This document shows, one piece after another, positions 1-6,189 of a stretch of 9,096 bases of DNA. Each line of letters starts with the position of its first letter. Positions within the stretch are counted from its first letter, which is position 1. The stretch spans positions 1-9,096 of the forward strand of contig CAMWSZ010000094.1 of NCBI GenBank assembly GCA_947177005.1, given 5' to 3'. Below the pieces are notes generated by a model, which saw only the letters and a list, made by a program, of their open reading frames with translations, was not told the origin of the DNA and did no database searches. The translations under genes were made by a program, and so were the position numbers. This stretch comes from an uncultured Clostridia bacterium. Lineage in GTDB: Bacteria > Bacillota > Clostridia > Oscillospirales > Oscillospiraceae.

Positions 1-412
1 GCCTTCGCTTCGCCAGAGCCGCTTTCACCATTTTCTGATTTTGCTCATTTATAGTTCCTTATATACTTCGCACAAACTCCGACGCAAATTCATCAAAGTC
101 TCCTCACATACTCTGTAAAAGAAGGGTTCTGCGGCCTGATACAGAATTCGAAAAAGTTCCTTTGTTATTCCCTGCTTTCTTCGTATCAGTTCCATACATC
201 ACTGTCCGTACGGACTTCGTAACCCTGCCTGTGTATGCACTCCGTACAGATTCCAAAAATCCGGCATCTTGCAGCATCCATATCCCCTTGCAGATAACGC
301 CGCCTCCGCTCCCCCAGAATATAAGGCCGGCATGAGACACAGGTTAGGCCGCCGAATGATTCTGTTTCGCACGGCCCCGGTGCCGCCGGTATCTCTTTTC
401 TTTCAGATTTAA
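1..412. other. Gene-poor left edge; possible start of a leftward gene
   Basis: No convincing complete gene is visible here; the long minus-strand frame across 104-340 lacks family-like motifs and is treated as chance. At the extreme left edge, the minus strand has an AAGGA ribosome-binding-like site (56-60) seven bases before an ATG at 48, but that frame stops after seven codons at 25-27. A second ATG at 31 overlaps this stop (ATGGTGA) and its frame stays open to the window edge, encoding MVKAALAKRR. It could be the start of a gene that continues outside the window, perhaps translationally coupled to the seven-codon ORF, but only ten residues are visible. The rest of the stretch shows no recognisable RNA, repeat or regulatory element. 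Confidence 0.3.
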
Positions 413-616
413 CATCTGAAGACGGAAGGAGACTGCTCGCGGAAAGGAATCGAAGCAGACAAATTTGCCACTGAACTGCTGATGCCCGAAAAATTGCTGG
501 AGGAAGAGTATAAAAAGATGGTCATTCCCGTCAGCGACACTCTTGCCAAAAAGTTCAAAGTTCCCAAATCGAAAATGTGCCGGCGTCTGGACAAATTGGC
601 TTGGATGTATATTTGA
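413..616 (+). pseudogene. C-terminal fragment of an ImmA/IrrE-family metallopeptidase
   Basis: The plus-strand frame from 413 to the TGA at 614-616 encodes about 67 residues. It contains the stretch IEADKFATELLMPEKLLEEE, followed by TLAKKFKVPKSKMCRRLDKL. ImmA/IrrE (COG2856) proteases typically carry an 'E-A-x-x-F-A-x-E-L-L-M-P' segment after the HExxH zinc site, then a short helical region of the 'LAKKFxVS...RLxxL' type, so the match is to the C-terminal third only. Upstream, the same frame hits TAA at 410-412 and no HExxH is found in the preceding 300 bases in any frame I read, so the catalytic part is missing. In complete systems these proteins cleave the repressor of a phage or conjugative element. 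The fragment is therefore probably a relic of such an element, and it should be inactive. It ends cleanly just before a terminator. Confidence 0.62.
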
Positions 617-662
617 CGGAAAACTGTTTCCAAAATGTCTGCCCCTAAAGCAAAATTGGCAT

Positions 663-707
663 AAAACAATCCCTATGCGGAAATTTAACCGTACAGGGAC
701 TGCTTTT
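663..707. terminator. Bidirectional intrinsic terminator
   Basis: Arms 670-680 (TCCCTATGCGG) and 689-699 (CCGTACAGGGA) pair at nine Watson-Crick positions plus one G-U, with one mismatch, around an 8-base A/T loop. TTTT follows on the plus strand (704-707) and AAAA precedes (663-666), giving a U-tract in both directions. It sits between the plus-strand ImmA-type fragment and the stop of the leftward 49-residue ORF, where a shared terminator would be expected. Confidence 0.6.
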
Positions 708-857
708 CTATTGGAATTCGCCGTTCTCTTGCTTGAGATATTTTTCGATATCAGCCTGATACTGCTGCAGCGTTTCTATACTGATCGTAGGAATGGGCTT
801 TTCTTTGCTCTTTTCAATTTCTACCCAATATACACAATTCCGTGCAGATGCCGACAT
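708..857 (-). CDS. Small unknown protein, 49 residues
   Basis: A 49-residue ORF runs from ATG (857-855) to TAG (710-708). Its start is preceded by the minus-strand sequence AGAAGGTGATAGT, an excellent ribosome binding site seven to nine bases from the ATG, and a terminator follows the stop directly. The product has an N-terminal part with an NCVYWVEIEKSKEK stretch, then a PIPTISIETLQQYQADIEKY segment predicted to be a beta turn followed by an amphipathic, charged helix. There is no signal peptide or membrane segment. I do not recognise the family. The signals around it, rather than its sequence, argue that it is a real gene. It is the last gene of a short leftward cluster that begins at one of the two promoters upstream (997-1026 or 1484-1511). 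Its position next to an ImmA-type relic suggests an accessory gene of a former mobile element. Confidence 0.6.
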   Translation of the reverse strand: MSASARNCVYWVEIEKSKEKPIPTISIETLQQYQADIEKYLKQENGEFQ

Positions 858-884
858 ACTATCACCTTCTTTCTGCATTTTCTG

Positions 885-992
885 CTATAAAAAGGTACGG
901 ACAGGGGTTGCCTGCGCCCTTCCCGTCTCTGCCAAAAGGAAAAACATGAACACTACACCTGTGAGCCAGTAAGACGGGAATCTTCGACCCAT
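885..992 (-). CDS. Possible 35-residue hydrophobic peptide
   Basis: This minus-strand ORF runs from ATG (992-990) to TAG (887-885) and encodes a basic start (MGRRFPSYW), a hydrophobic run (LTGVVFMFFLLA) and a short polar tail containing AETGRAQA. That is the plan of a small membrane peptide or signal-like sequence. The stop is 27 bases before the start of the 49-residue ORF. Doubts are serious: the nearest ribosome-binding-like G-run is about 15 bases upstream, and the predicted transcription start of the promoter at 997-1026 would fall at about the ATG, making the message leaderless. The stretch could instead be an untranslated leader, because a perfect 9-bp inverted repeat (972-980 with 920-928) lies inside it. 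Other minus frames over the same bases also give protein-like strings. Confidence 0.25.
   Translation of the reverse strand: MGRRFPSYWLTGVVFMFFLLAETGRAQATPVRTFL
920..980 (-). repeat. 9-bp inverted repeat around a 43-base loop
   Basis: On the minus strand, TTCCCGTCT (980-972) is perfectly complementary to AGACGGGAA (928-920), enclosing 43 bases. It lies just downstream of the promoter at 997-1026 and upstream of the 49-residue ORF, so it could form a closing stem in the leader RNA. I see no match to a riboswitch consensus that I would defend. Confidence 0.4.
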
Positions 993-996
993 ATAC

Positions 997-1026
997 TGTA
1001 TACCAAGCTCCCCCCACTGCTGTCAA
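997..1026 (-). promoter_or_regulatory. Putative sigma-A promoter for the small leftward ORFs
   Basis: The minus strand reads TTGACA (1026-1021), an 18-base spacer and TATACA (1002-997). The -10 lies in a short palindrome, TATAC-T-GTATA (993-1003 on the plus strand), which could be an operator. Transcription would start near 990 and run towards the 49-residue ORF. Confidence 0.5.
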
Positions 1027-1030
1027 CAAA

Positions 1031-1405
1031 TCAGCGGACTTTCTCCGTAAATTCTTTGTCCCCAGCGGGCATGTACAGGTGCAGCATCACTCTCCGGGTA
1101 CTTATCCGTCTGCCTGATTGTCCTGTCGGCGTGGGGTGTCCCTCAAGCAGCAGCGAGCTGCCGTGCAGGGGAAAATACAAAAACTCCCTGCAATGTCTGT
1201 CATGCCAGTGAAATTTTATGTTTGGCAGGAACTTCTGCGTTTTTGCACTTCCTATCTGTACAAAATCTAACAGAGCTTCAGCTTTTTCGCTGTCAATATC
1301 TGAAAAAGTGGTGCGGTATCCCAAGTTTTCCTCCACTTCCATATCATATTCCCTGCCGCCAAAGGTATCCTCATAGAATCTGGAACGAATGAGACTCTGA
1401 TCCAC
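1031..1405 (-). CDS. Unknown protein, 124 residues
   Basis: I chose GTG at 1405 because AGGAG (1419-1415 on the minus strand) lies nine bases before it. The TTG at 1414 directly abuts that site with no spacer. A near-consensus promoter lies about 80-105 bases upstream. The product is soluble and mixed-charge: an acidic N-terminal part (YEDTFGGREYDMEVEENLGY), a helix-like DIDSEKAEALLDFV segment, a middle with FHWHDRHCREFLYF (several His and one Cys), and a basic tail. I do not recognise a family. The frame closes at TGA (1033-1031) but stays open for another 25 protein-like codons (FVDSSGGSLVYSIWVEDSRL and five more) to TAG at 955-953. A nonsense mutation that shortened a 150-residue protein is therefore possible. 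The other two minus frames are also partly open here, so the last third is uncertain. Confidence 0.45.
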   Translation of the reverse strand: MDQSLIRSRFYEDTFGGREYDMEVEENLGYRTTFSDIDSEKAEALLDFVQIGSAKTQKFLPNIKFHWHDRHCREFLYFPLHGSSLLLEGHPTPTGQSGRRISTRRVMLHLYMPAGDKEFTEKVR

Positions 1406-1483
1406 TGCAATCAACTCCTGTCGTTGAATATTTGGCTTTCAAATGCCGCTGTCAGCCGCACTGAGGGCCTTTATGTATTAGAT

Positions 1484-1511
1484 ATTATACTAAATGTTCT
1501 CATATTATCAA
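1484..1511 (-). promoter_or_regulatory. Sigma-A promoter for the 124-residue ORF
   Basis: The minus strand reads TTGATA (1511-1506), a 16-base spacer and TATAAT (1489-1484). One mismatch in the -35 and a perfect -10 make it a strong candidate. The leader to the GTG start at 1405 would be about 70 bases. Confidence 0.6.
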
Positions 1512-1614
1512 AGATTCAAAGAAATGGCAAGAGTGAATATATTGAGAAAAAATGCTTGTGGAATGTTTGTACTAAGTTTGATCAGATTATACTGCCCCCG
1601 CTTTTCTGCTGTAA

Positions 1615-1631
1615 TCTGCAATATTCGCAAG
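1615..1631 (+). repeat. Repeat copy 1 (TCTGCAATATTCGCAAG)
   Basis: First of three copies of a repeat with core CAATATTCGCAA (1619-1630). Copies 1 and 2 share all 17 bases, and further matches follow downstream (GTAA, then AAAATT at a similar offset). The three cores start at 1619, 1721 and 1846, so spacings are 102 and 125 bases. Confidence 0.6.
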
Positions 1632-1716
1632 GAACTGCAGGCCGTAAGCAAAATTTATATTTCTGTTTCCAGATTTGGCGTTTGCTTCTCTATCTGCGGA
1701 TTCTATGCCTGGACAG

Positions 1717-1733
1717 TCTGCAATATTCGCAAG
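1717..1733 (+). repeat. Repeat copy 2 (TCTGCAATATTCGCAAG)
   Basis: An exact 17-base match to copy 1. The flank continues with GAGAACAAGCGTAAC and then an A-rich tract, loosely resembling the flank of copy 1, so the ancestral unit may have been about 40 bases or more. Confidence 0.6.
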
Positions 1734-1845
1734 AGAACAAGCGTAACAAACAAAAATTAGGGTATTTTACTTCCTCTAATGATGTTTGACTGCCGCAGTT
1801 TTCTTCTTTTATCCCCTGCTGCGTCTGTCTGGAGCTGTCAATCGT

Positions 1846-1857
1846 CAATATTCGCAA
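1846..1857 (+). repeat. Repeat copy 3, core only (CAATATTCGCAA)
   Basis: The 12-base core is identical to copies 1 and 2, but the flanks have diverged. Its distance from copy 2 is 125 bases. Confidence 0.55.
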
Positions 1858-2041
1858 TGGCCTCGCAGTGCTAGTGTTAAAAGGGAAATTGTGTCCTTTT
1901 TTAGATGGGTGGAGAGCTTTAATTGGCAAGAAATTATTCTGGCTGAAAGAAAATTTGAAGATCTTTGTTTGGAAATCGCCGCCTGCCGCCTGACAGGCTT
2001 GAGAACGGACAGGCTGCCTTGGAGCAAAGCATTTGTTTTAG

Positions 2042-2197
2042 AAGGCTTATGTGCAGTTCGGAAATTCTGAAGACAGCTTGAAGGATTGTTTGAGTGATTG
2101 CCTGGGATATCATATGGATTGTTTTAAGAAAAAAATCTGGGGGAATTGTTTGGAAATAGAGATTCTTACTCCTGAGATGTTAGCAGAGATCGTATAA
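2042..2197 (+). pseudogene. Possible remnant of a serine-recombinase C-terminus
   Basis: An open plus-strand frame follows the TAG at 2039-2041 and ends at TAA 2195-2197. Its last part reads MDCFKKKIWGNCLEIEILTP, followed by EMLAEIV. Large serine recombinases of Bacillota often contain a 'FxxxxKKY...IxxLTPExLxELIxxIxV' pattern near the C-terminus, which this resembles. After the stop, a neighbouring frame continues with DRIRILERC, as a frameshifted continuation of such a segment might. No catalytic domain is present and the resemblance is short, so this is a tentative call that fits the debris-like nature of the region. Confidence 0.2.
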
Positions 2198-2595
2198 GAA
2201 TCCTGGAACGCTGTGTAATTGAAAGCTGCGTAAAAAACTCGTTTGGATATTCGTCCCGGCAGCTTTAAACCTCTTTTTCGCATGATCTCCGTATCACTTC
2301 CCTATTTAATTCCTAAAACGAAAGAGATCAGAAGGATTCTTATACTGAATTCCTGCCATCATGTTGTCTAGAAGAAAGAAATAATTATTTTTGCGTAGGA
2401 ATCCGTCAGATTGAGAAAGATTTTTTAAGAGTAACCTAAAGAGAGATTATTTTCATGAACGGTTGTGCAGCTTTTTACCAGTTATCTCATCCTCCATAGC
2501 TGCCGCCGGGTCAGTTGTCTCTATAGACAAGGGGCTGCTGTAGGCCATATGATACTTTTTCTCAAAATTTTTCGATATTTTAATATTTTTAAGCA

Positions 2596-2601
2596 TATAA
2601 T
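2596..2601 (+). promoter_or_regulatory. Possible -10 element of the helicase gene
   Basis: A TATAAT hexamer lies 29 bases before the helicase start codon within a strongly A/T-rich stretch. No good -35 is found at 16-18 bases; only poor matches such as TTCGAT at 19 bases are available. The promoter may be weak or activator-dependent. The ribosome binding site AAAGGAGA (2618-2625) lies five bases before the ATG. Confidence 0.4.
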
Positions 2602-2630
2602 TATATTGAATAAATCGAAAGGAGAATCAT

Positions 2631-4610
2631 ATGCTTGATATTGAAACATTAAAAAAAGAACTGGATTCAGACCAGTTCACAGCCGTCACTGCACCACTGG
2701 GGAATATGCTCTGCATTGCAAATGCAGGCTCAGGTAAAACGCGGGTCCTCACCTACCGTATCGCATACCTGATTTCTCAGGGCGAACCGGAAAGTTCCTT
2801 CCTCATGCTGACTTTTACCGTAAAGGCCGCCAACGAAATGATGCTCCGCATCCAGAAGCTTCTTGGAAAAAGCGTCCTGCAAATCACCGGCGGGACGTTC
2901 CATTCCGTTGCAATTAAATTTGTCAAAAAATTTGCTAATCTGCTGGGATACCACAAGAAAATCAAAACTTTGGACGCACAGGATTCCGCCGGTCTGATGA
3001 CGCTTGCGAGAATGTACTACTGCGCATTTCATGACATCGCAGCAAACACCGTGCCGCCTCAAAGCGCTCTTTCTTCTGCATACAGCTATTGCCGCAACAC
3101 CAATCAAAACGTGAGGGATTATATTCTTGAGCAAAAGAATAACGGCGCTCAATTTTATACAAACTCCAGCAACGATGTCTGGGCAAATGTGGAAGCTGTT
3201 GAAGGTATCATTCAGGAATATGAGTCCCGTAAAAAAGCGCAGAATGCCCTGGACTTTGACGATATGCTGCACGCATTTGACAAATTGCTGGACTTCCCCG
3301 CTGTTCAGGACTACATCCACAGCAATCTCCCAAACGTCTTTGTTGACGAGTATCAGGACATCAATGCCGTACAGGATTCCATCATCCGGAAACTGAACGA
3401 TAAAGTAAACCGCCTGACGGCGGTAGGCGACGATGCGCAGTGCATCTACGGGTTCAGAGGCAGCGAAGTCAAATTCATCCAGGACTTCAAAAATGCTTAC
3501 CCCAACGCATCAATCTGCCCCATCCGAAATAATTACCGGTCAACAGACGGAATTGTAGATCTGGCTCTGGCAGTTATCAATGAAAACAGCAGCGGATCAC
3601 ATAAAGAGATGAATGCAACGCAGACATCCAAACGCATCCCGTATTTCAAAGGATGCCTTTCTGAAAAGGAACAAGCAGATTACATCACGCAGCAAGTAAA
3701 AGATGCCCATGCCAGGGGCATTCCCTATGATGAAATGGCTGTCCTCTGCCGTACGAGACGGCTGCCCCATCCGATTGAAGTTTCGCTGACAAACGCAAAA
3801 ATCCCGGTATGTATGGAATGCGGCATCCCCTTCTATGAACGGGCGCACGTCCGGCCTGTACTCAATTTTCTGAAATTCCTCGATAACCATCAGGACGAGG
3901 TTGCTTTTTGGAAACTGGCTGAGATGACAGCCGGGATCGGACCTAAAAAAGCAAGGGATATGTTCAAACAGTTTGAAGCCCACAATTTTGATATTCAAAC
4001 GCTGTCTGCTATAAAAATCAGCAAAAAATCATCCGGCTCGTTCCGGCTTTTAATCGAAACAATATTGCAGGGAGATAAAATCCTGCACAGTTACGATCCG
4101 TCCAGTCCTCCGGCCGCATCAAAACAAAGCCTTCTGCAGATACTGGCAAATCTTTTCTGTGACCAGTGGCTGTACTGCTGGATGAAAAACGAATTTGAAA
4201 AGGGCGATTTAAAAAACAGGAGAGCGGATATTAAAACGCTTCTTGATGCGCTGAGCGAGTTCAATGATATTGATGATTTTTTGGAAACCGTCGCCCTGGC
4301 TGATGATAAAACAGAAATCAGTTCCAAGGGGAAAGTAAAGATCACCACCATCCACCGCGCAAAAGGATTGGAATGGGATAAGGTGTTTGTTCCCTATTTG
4401 AACGACCAGCTTCTGCCGTTCTACAGCGTATCGGGACTCACGGAAAAACAGTTGGAAGAAGAACGCCGGCTGTGTTATGTCGCCGTTACGAGAGCAAGAA
4501 AAGAGCTGGATTTGTCATCCGTTGCGAAACTCGACAACAAACCATATTTCAAGGGAAACCTCAGTACGTTTATGATAGGCGCGGCAAGTAATAAATACGT
4601 GACTCTCTGA
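2631..4610 (+). CDS. UvrD/PcrA/Rep-like superfamily 1A DNA helicase
   Basis: The 659-residue product is an ATP-dependent 3'-to-5' DNA helicase by family, with all the SF1A motifs in order. There is a Q-motif-like DSDQFTAV near residue 13, Walker A AGSGKT at 32-37, motif Ia LTFTVKAANEM at 60-70, and TFHS at 89-92. LDFDDML follows at 207-213, Walker B DEYQD at 239-243, motif III VGDDAQCIYGFRGS at 265-278, NNYRS at 300-304, motif V TTIHRAKGLEW at 572-582, and motif VI YVAVTRAR at 616-623. All catalytic residues look intact. The protein ends about 36 residues after motif VI and so lacks the longer C-terminal tail of housekeeping PcrA/UvrD (usually over 700 residues). This suggests an accessory paralogue rather than the main repair helicase. 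ATG 2631 is supported by AAAGGAGA. It stands alone, with a terminator right after it. No OLD-family nuclease lies upstream, so there is no sign of a Gabija-type defence pair. Confidence 0.93.
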   Translation: MLDIETLKKELDSDQFTAVTAPLGNMLCIANAGSGKTRVLTYRIAYLISQGEPESSFLMLTFTVKAANEMMLRIQKLLGKSVLQITGGTFHSVAIKFVKKFANLLGYHKKIKTLDAQDSAGLMTLARMYYCAFHDIAANTVPPQSALSSAYSYCRNTNQNVRDYILEQKNNGAQFYTNSSNDVWANVEAVEGIIQEYESRKKAQNALDFDDMLHAFDKLLDFPAVQDYIHSNLPNVFVDEYQDINAVQDSIIRKLNDKVNRLTAVGDDAQCIYGFRGSEVKFIQDFKNAYPNASICPIRNNYRSTDGIVDLALAVINENSSGSHKEMNATQTSKRIPYFKGCLSEKEQADYITQQVKDAHARGIPYDEMAVLCRTRRLPHPIEVSLTNAKIPVCMECGIPFYERAHVRPVLNFLKFLDNHQDEVAFWKLAEMTAGIGPKKARDMFKQFEAHNFDIQTLSAIKISKKSSGSFRLLIETILQGDKILHSYDPSSPPAASKQSLLQILANLFCDQWLYCWMKNEFEKGDLKNRRADIKTLLDALSEFNDIDDFLETVALADDKTEISSKGKVKITTIHRAKGLEWDKVFVPYLNDQLLPFYSVSGLTEKQLEEERRLCYVAVTRARKELDLSSVAKLDNKPYFKGNLSTFMIGAASNKYVTL

Positions 4611-4671
4611 GCGTTTGCAGTAAAGCCGGGAACAGCATTAAAATTTTTGTATATAGGAATCTGCCATGCAT

Positions 4672-4713
4672 CAAAGAAACCTCTGCATTGATGCGGAGGC
4701 TTCTTTGCTTTTT
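4672..4713 (+). terminator. Intrinsic terminator of the helicase gene
   Basis: Arms 4672-4688 (CAAAGAAACCTCTGCAT) and 4691-4707 (ATGCGGAGGCTTCTTTG) pair at 15 of 17 positions plus one G-U, followed by CTTTTT (4708-4713). It lies about 60 bases after the helicase stop. The nominal 2-base loop means that the innermost pairs would open. Confidence 0.85.
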
Positions 4714-4785
4714 GAGAATATCTATGAATTTTCTGCCTTTAGATGCGGAAGGGAAATACGAAACACAAAAAGAGGATTTTTTTAA

Positions 4786-4816
4786 GGGGGATTTCACCAA
4801 AACGATGAAATCCCCC
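4786..4816. repeat. Perfect 11-bp inverted repeat (hairpin)
   Basis: GGGGGATTTCA (4786-4796) and TGAAATCCCCC (4806-4816) are perfectly complementary around a 9-base loop. A plus-strand T-run (about 4777-4783) precedes it, so on the minus strand the stem is followed by A residues, not U. Neither strand has a proper U-tract after the stem. It may still end or stabilise the leftward transporter-DUF917 transcript, but it is not a standard terminator. Confidence 0.6.
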
Positions 4817-5049
4817 GATTAACTGAAAGTTGTCTATATTATCCATCTGGTCGAATACGTTAGACTTACGGCATCCGGGGCCAATTCTCCAGGAGACCTC
4901 AATGTCCTTCGCATCTTCTGGCGGAATGCAATCCTCCTGACGGCCGATGATCCGCCACACTCCCCCCTGCTCTGATTAGTATGAAAATACATAGGGGCGA
5001 TTCTTGTATTGCTTGATCTATCGAGACTGTTCCGTGTTAATTATCACAA

Positions 5050-6162
5050 TCAATCAACGAACAGGCCGTCAAGGTACTTGATCATTTCAATTTCAAGAGC
5101 ATCTTCCAGGCGTTTGTAGGGAGCGCGGTACCGTACGCCTAATCCAAGGATCATGTTCTTCCAACTGGAACCAAGCAGACATACCTTGTCGCCTTCCTTT
5201 AACTCAGCAGTTGAAAGCGGACGTCCGGTTTCAAGATTGGCAGTTACAATTAAGTCGGGGAATGTAAACAACCGAACACCATCAGGGCTGTTTACCGCCA
5301 TGTACTCGTTGCAGAAATACATTTCAAACTTCCCGTTGGGACCGATAACTTCAAGGTGTCCATAGTCCAAAGCGTTCTTGGTCTCTATAGTGACCGGTCC
5401 TACAGTTCCCTCTGCAATGATATCACCTTTGACGACTGCGCAGACACGTTTCAGCTTTTCTTCGGTCTGTGTTTTCTCGTTAAATTCCTGTCCAATCGCT
5501 TCGGCCAGTGAATAGCAGTCAATCGCCGAAGTACGCTCCAGGTACGGATAGTCAACTGGATTTCTAGCCACTTCAACCAGCCCGCCGGCATTGGATGCGC
5601 TCGTTCGGATAATTTCAGCTGCAGGATCAACTGCGGCAATCACACTAACTTCAAGATACCGGTTCTTTTTGGGGTCGCCGCCACAAGCCACCTGAATCAC
5701 GGGCTTCGGCAGTGTTTGCAGCCCCAGAGAACCCATGCTGCCAAAGGGATGGGCACGCCCGTCACAGGCCGTATTGATCACCGGAATCCCCAGCTGAGCC
5801 GATGTCATAAACGGGCCAAAAGAGGATGCCGCTCCCATTTCACTGGGAATCAGTCCCCGAATTTCCCCTTGGGGAAGAGACGGATTGGCCTTCTGCAGTT
5901 CCCTTGTAATCTCAACAATTCTGGAATAAGCAGCGTCGCCACAATAGCTTTCTTTGGAGGCAGGGGAACCGACGCCGGAAATAGTTATGAAAAGAGCGTC
6001 AGGGCCGAATTTCTTCGCTTCTTCCATGGACATCATACTGACTTTTCCATCCGTTTTGTCAATGATATCCTGCCCTATATCACCGCTGCCGCCGCCGCCG
6101 CAGCCTAGAAACAGGCTGCCAGAAAGAATGTTTTGCGCTTGCTCTTTAGTGATTAGATCCAT
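5050..6162 (-). CDS. DUF917 family protein (S-methyl-thiohydantoin desulfurase-like)
   Basis: The 370-residue product matches the DUF917 / COG3535 family by its N-terminal glycine loop LGCGGGGSGD (residues 19-28), the SEMGAASSFGPF stretch (107-118), the ACDGRAHPFGSMG stretch (132-144), and a C-terminal domain with FCNEYMAV and FPDLIVTANLETGRPL followed by a small beta domain. The family's N-terminal domain has been renamed after S-methyl-thiohydantoin desulfurase, a metal-dependent enzyme of ergothioneine breakdown. Other members lie next to hydantoinase/oxoprolinase-type genes and permeases, so hydrolysis of a five-membered thiohydantoin- or hydantoin-like ring is plausible but not proven here. 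No signal peptide is seen, so it acts in the cytosol. The start ATG 6162 has AGGAGG seven bases or so upstream. It is the second gene of the operon, 27 bases after the transporter stop, which suggests that it acts on what the transporter imports. Confidence 0.87.
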   Translation of the reverse strand: MDLITKEQAQNILSGSLFLGCGGGGSGDIGQDIIDKTDGKVSMMSMEEAKKFGPDALFITISGVGSPASKESYCGDAAYSRIVEITRELQKANPSLPQGEIRGLIPSEMGAASSFGPFMTSAQLGIPVINTACDGRAHPFGSMGSLGLQTLPKPVIQVACGGDPKKNRYLEVSVIAAVDPAAEIIRTSASNAGGLVEVARNPVDYPYLERTSAIDCYSLAEAIGQEFNEKTQTEEKLKRVCAVVKGDIIAEGTVGPVTIETKNALDYGHLEVIGPNGKFEMYFCNEYMAVNSPDGVRLFTFPDLIVTANLETGRPLSTAELKEGDKVCLLGSSWKNMILGLGVRYRAPYKRLEDALEIEMIKYLDGLFVD

Positions 6163-6189
6163 ACATACTCCTCCTAATTTGGCTGCTGT

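Larger units (their letters stand above)
1406..2630. other. Gene-poor stretch with repeats, likely mobile-element debris
   Basis: Over 1.2 kb lacks a convincing complete gene. Several frames of 60-120 codons exist, but none has a good ribosome binding site or family motif, and they overlap each other on both strands. What can be supported is listed separately: a leftward promoter at 1484-1511, three copies of a 12-base repeat between 1615 and 1857, and a possible recombinase tail at 2042-2197. A small hairpin, TTGTCT-CTAT-AGACAA, lies near 2517-2532 with no U-tract. The motif GATTGTTT or a close variant recurs several times between 2080 and 2150. The last 100 bases before the helicase gene are very A/T-rich. 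Confidence 0.5.
4611..5049. other. Convergent intergenic stretch with a possible gene fragment
   Basis: This lies between the ends of the rightward helicase gene and the leftward DUF917 gene. It holds the helicase terminator and an 11-bp inverted repeat (both listed). The minus strand is open from about 5037 down to 4739; its central part reads like protein, including GGVWRIIGRQEDCIPPEDAK and IEVSWRIGPGCRKSNVFDQM. The only start candidates are GTG codons; the one at 4960 lies directly after a G-rich run (AGGGGGGA) with almost no spacing. The frame then runs through the inverted repeat. I do not recognise it. It may be the remnant of a gene once downstream of the DUF917 gene, or chance. Confidence 0.35.

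Noticed and set aside
543..890. Plus-strand open frame of 115 codons
   Set aside because: It overlaps the end of the ImmA-type fragment in another frame, crosses the bidirectional terminator, and runs antisense to the better-supported 49-residue ORF.
920..985. Possible cobalamin riboswitch end (GAGCCAGTAAGACGGGAA on the plus strand)
   Set aside because: It resembles the conserved 3' end of that class, but an extra base breaks the motif, no other conserved elements are found upstream, and no plus-strand gene follows.
1424..1789. Overlapping plus-strand frames of 88 and 121 codons
   Set aside because: Neither has a ribosome binding site or family motif; both run through the repeat copies, and the two frames are equally open, which suggests chance.
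2283..2330. 7-bp inverted repeat TGATCTC/GAGATCA
   Set aside because: It is short, its arms are about 34 bases apart, and nothing nearby suggests a function.
2730..3320. Long minus-strand open frame opposite the helicase gene
   Set aside because: It lies wholly within the well-supported helicase gene, has no ribosome binding site of note and no family motif.
2631..4610. Gabija-type defence system
   Set aside because: Gabija needs an OLD-family nuclease gene next to the helicase; none is present in the bases up- or downstream.
6078..6108. Poly-alanine tract in a plus-strand frame
   Set aside because: It is the shadow of the glycine-rich loop (GGGG) of the DUF917 protein read on the opposite strand.
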